Shown one piece after another: positions 37,106 through 37,605 of a stretch of 37,605 nucleotides of DNA. The stretch is from positions 1-37,605 of IMG/VR virus record IMGVR_UViG_3300046028_009991; one strand, 5' to 3'. Positions within the stretch are counted from its first letter, which is position 1; each line of letters opens with the position of its first letter. The position numbers were made by a program, and so were the translations under genes. The notes beneath the pieces are model-generated. The model had not been told where the DNA came from and searched no databases. It worked only from the letters and a program-made list of their open reading frames with translations. The DNA comes from a virus.

Positions 37106-37159
37106 AAACCTTACATACACGCTCAAATCTCAGCCAAGAAATTTGGTAACATTTTATGA
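37103..37159 (+). pseudogene. remnant of a phage protein gene (MKPYIHAQISAKKFG)
   Basis: The 18-codon frame starts MKPYIHAQISAKKFG and stops after NIL. This N-terminus resembles, from memory, a conserved phage protein of about 110 residues that starts KPYIHA..SAKK.GG and continues. Here it breaks off at the glycine. The stop overlaps the next ATG. It may be a deletion remnant that now serves as a leader peptide. Confidence 0.4.
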
Positions 37160-37605
37160 ATAAAATTATGAGAATCTTTAGGCCATTTTTCTGGAAGTAT
37201 GATGTGTTGTATCCGCTTTGTGCTTGGTTTAATCCTCGTCAAAAGTGGTTGACCAAACTCATCCCAAATCAATGGATGGACAAACCAGAATTGATCAAAG
37301 ACATTCTATTTGCCTGTCTCGTTCATTATGTTGAAGAAGAAAAGGGCATCAACAGCTGCGAGTTCTACGAAACAGATTATAAAGAAGGCCACATCAGCAA
37401 GGAGTATTTGGATCATTGTATTGAAGTAAACACAGATCTCCAAAATATTTATAATTACATTAAAACTGAAAGACCAAAATTTGAACTGGTGATTGAGCGA
37501 GAATGGAAAACGAATTCTCGTATTGCTATCAAAATGGAATCTGAAATGAGCGACAAGGATATTTGGGCCATGACCACCATTGCTAAATACTCTCCCTATT
37601 TATGG
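37156..37605 (+). CDS. conserved-type phage hypothetical protein, 3' end cut by window
   Basis: Open from the ATG at 37156 to the window end (150 codons). The product begins MNKIMRIFRPFFWKYDVLYP, then NPRQKWLTKLIPNQWMDKPELI and a stretch of charged helices (HYVEEEKGINSCEFYE). Similar phage proteins of unknown role contain the NPRQKWLTK segment. Its start overlaps the 18-codon remnant by 4 bases. Confidence 0.7.
   Translation, partial: MNKIMRIFRPFFWKYDVLYPLCAWFNPRQKWLTKLIPNQWMDKPELIKDILFACLVHYVEEEKGINSCEFYETDYKEGHISKEYLDHCIEVNTDLQNIYNYIKTERPKFELVIEREWKTNSRIAIKMESEMSDKDIWAMTTIAKYSPYLW

Overview
This window is a piece of a large, AT-rich tailed-phage genome. A lambda-type tail-tip block (L, K, I, J order), an rIIA/rIIB pair, a lysis cassette, a large tRNA collection, a tmRNA, several HNH endonucleases and an RNA-repair gene set are all present. 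No integrase, repressor or host housekeeping gene was seen. The tail genes suggest a siphovirus. A probable overlapping spanin pair suggests a Gram-negative host, but the host cannot be named from this sequence. Few genes have a recognisable Shine-Dalgarno sequence.

Layout. (1) 1-8633, minus strand: a late tail-tip operon of gpL-like, JAB-only gpK-like, gpI-like, giant gpJ-like and one further virion protein cut by the window edge. (2) 8667-13932, plus strand: accessory genes, namely a PD-(D/E)XK-like nuclease, a sulfotransferase, a Core-2/I-branching-type glycosyltransferase, two HNH endonucleases and the candidate spanins. (3) 13929-18700: 21 canonical tRNA genes, interleaved with strongly folded non-tRNA elements, an HNH gene, and one isolated minus-strand virion gene. 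(4) 18721-22395: small basic protein, HExxH protein, one-piece tmRNA with an HNH gene behind it, a 22nd tRNA (Ser), endolysin and two small membrane proteins. (5) 22399-28278: rIIA and rIIB, then many small genes, a cyclic-phosphate-processing receiver-like protein and an HAD phosphatase. (6) 28291-28659: three more structured or tRNA-like RNAs. (7) 28715-37605: a densely overlapping operon with a 2H phosphoesterase, a polynucleotide-kinase-like P-loop protein, an Rnl1-type RNA ligase, a thioredoxin-like protein, a metallophosphoesterase, peptidyl-tRNA hydrolase 2, zinc-ribbon proteins and three tandem YopX-like proteins.

Functional theme. The phage appears to bring its own translation support (22 canonical tRNAs covering 17 amino acids, tmRNA, Pth2) together with enzymes that could mend cut RNA (ligase, kinase, HAD, 2H, cpREC). 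That is the logic of T4 defence against anticodon nucleases, on a larger scale.

Two unexpected patterns stand out. First, seven genes on both strands, mostly late or lysis genes, carry a GTGTAA box that begins exactly 14 nt before the ATG. Several other genes have a -10-like hexamer ending only 6-8 nt before the ATG. Both point to short-leader or leaderless transcripts. Second, about eleven structured elements of roughly 60-115 nt sit in the tRNA arrays. They have closing helices, multi-hairpin or pseudoknot folds and T-rich trailers like the tRNAs, but do not fold as normal tRNAs.
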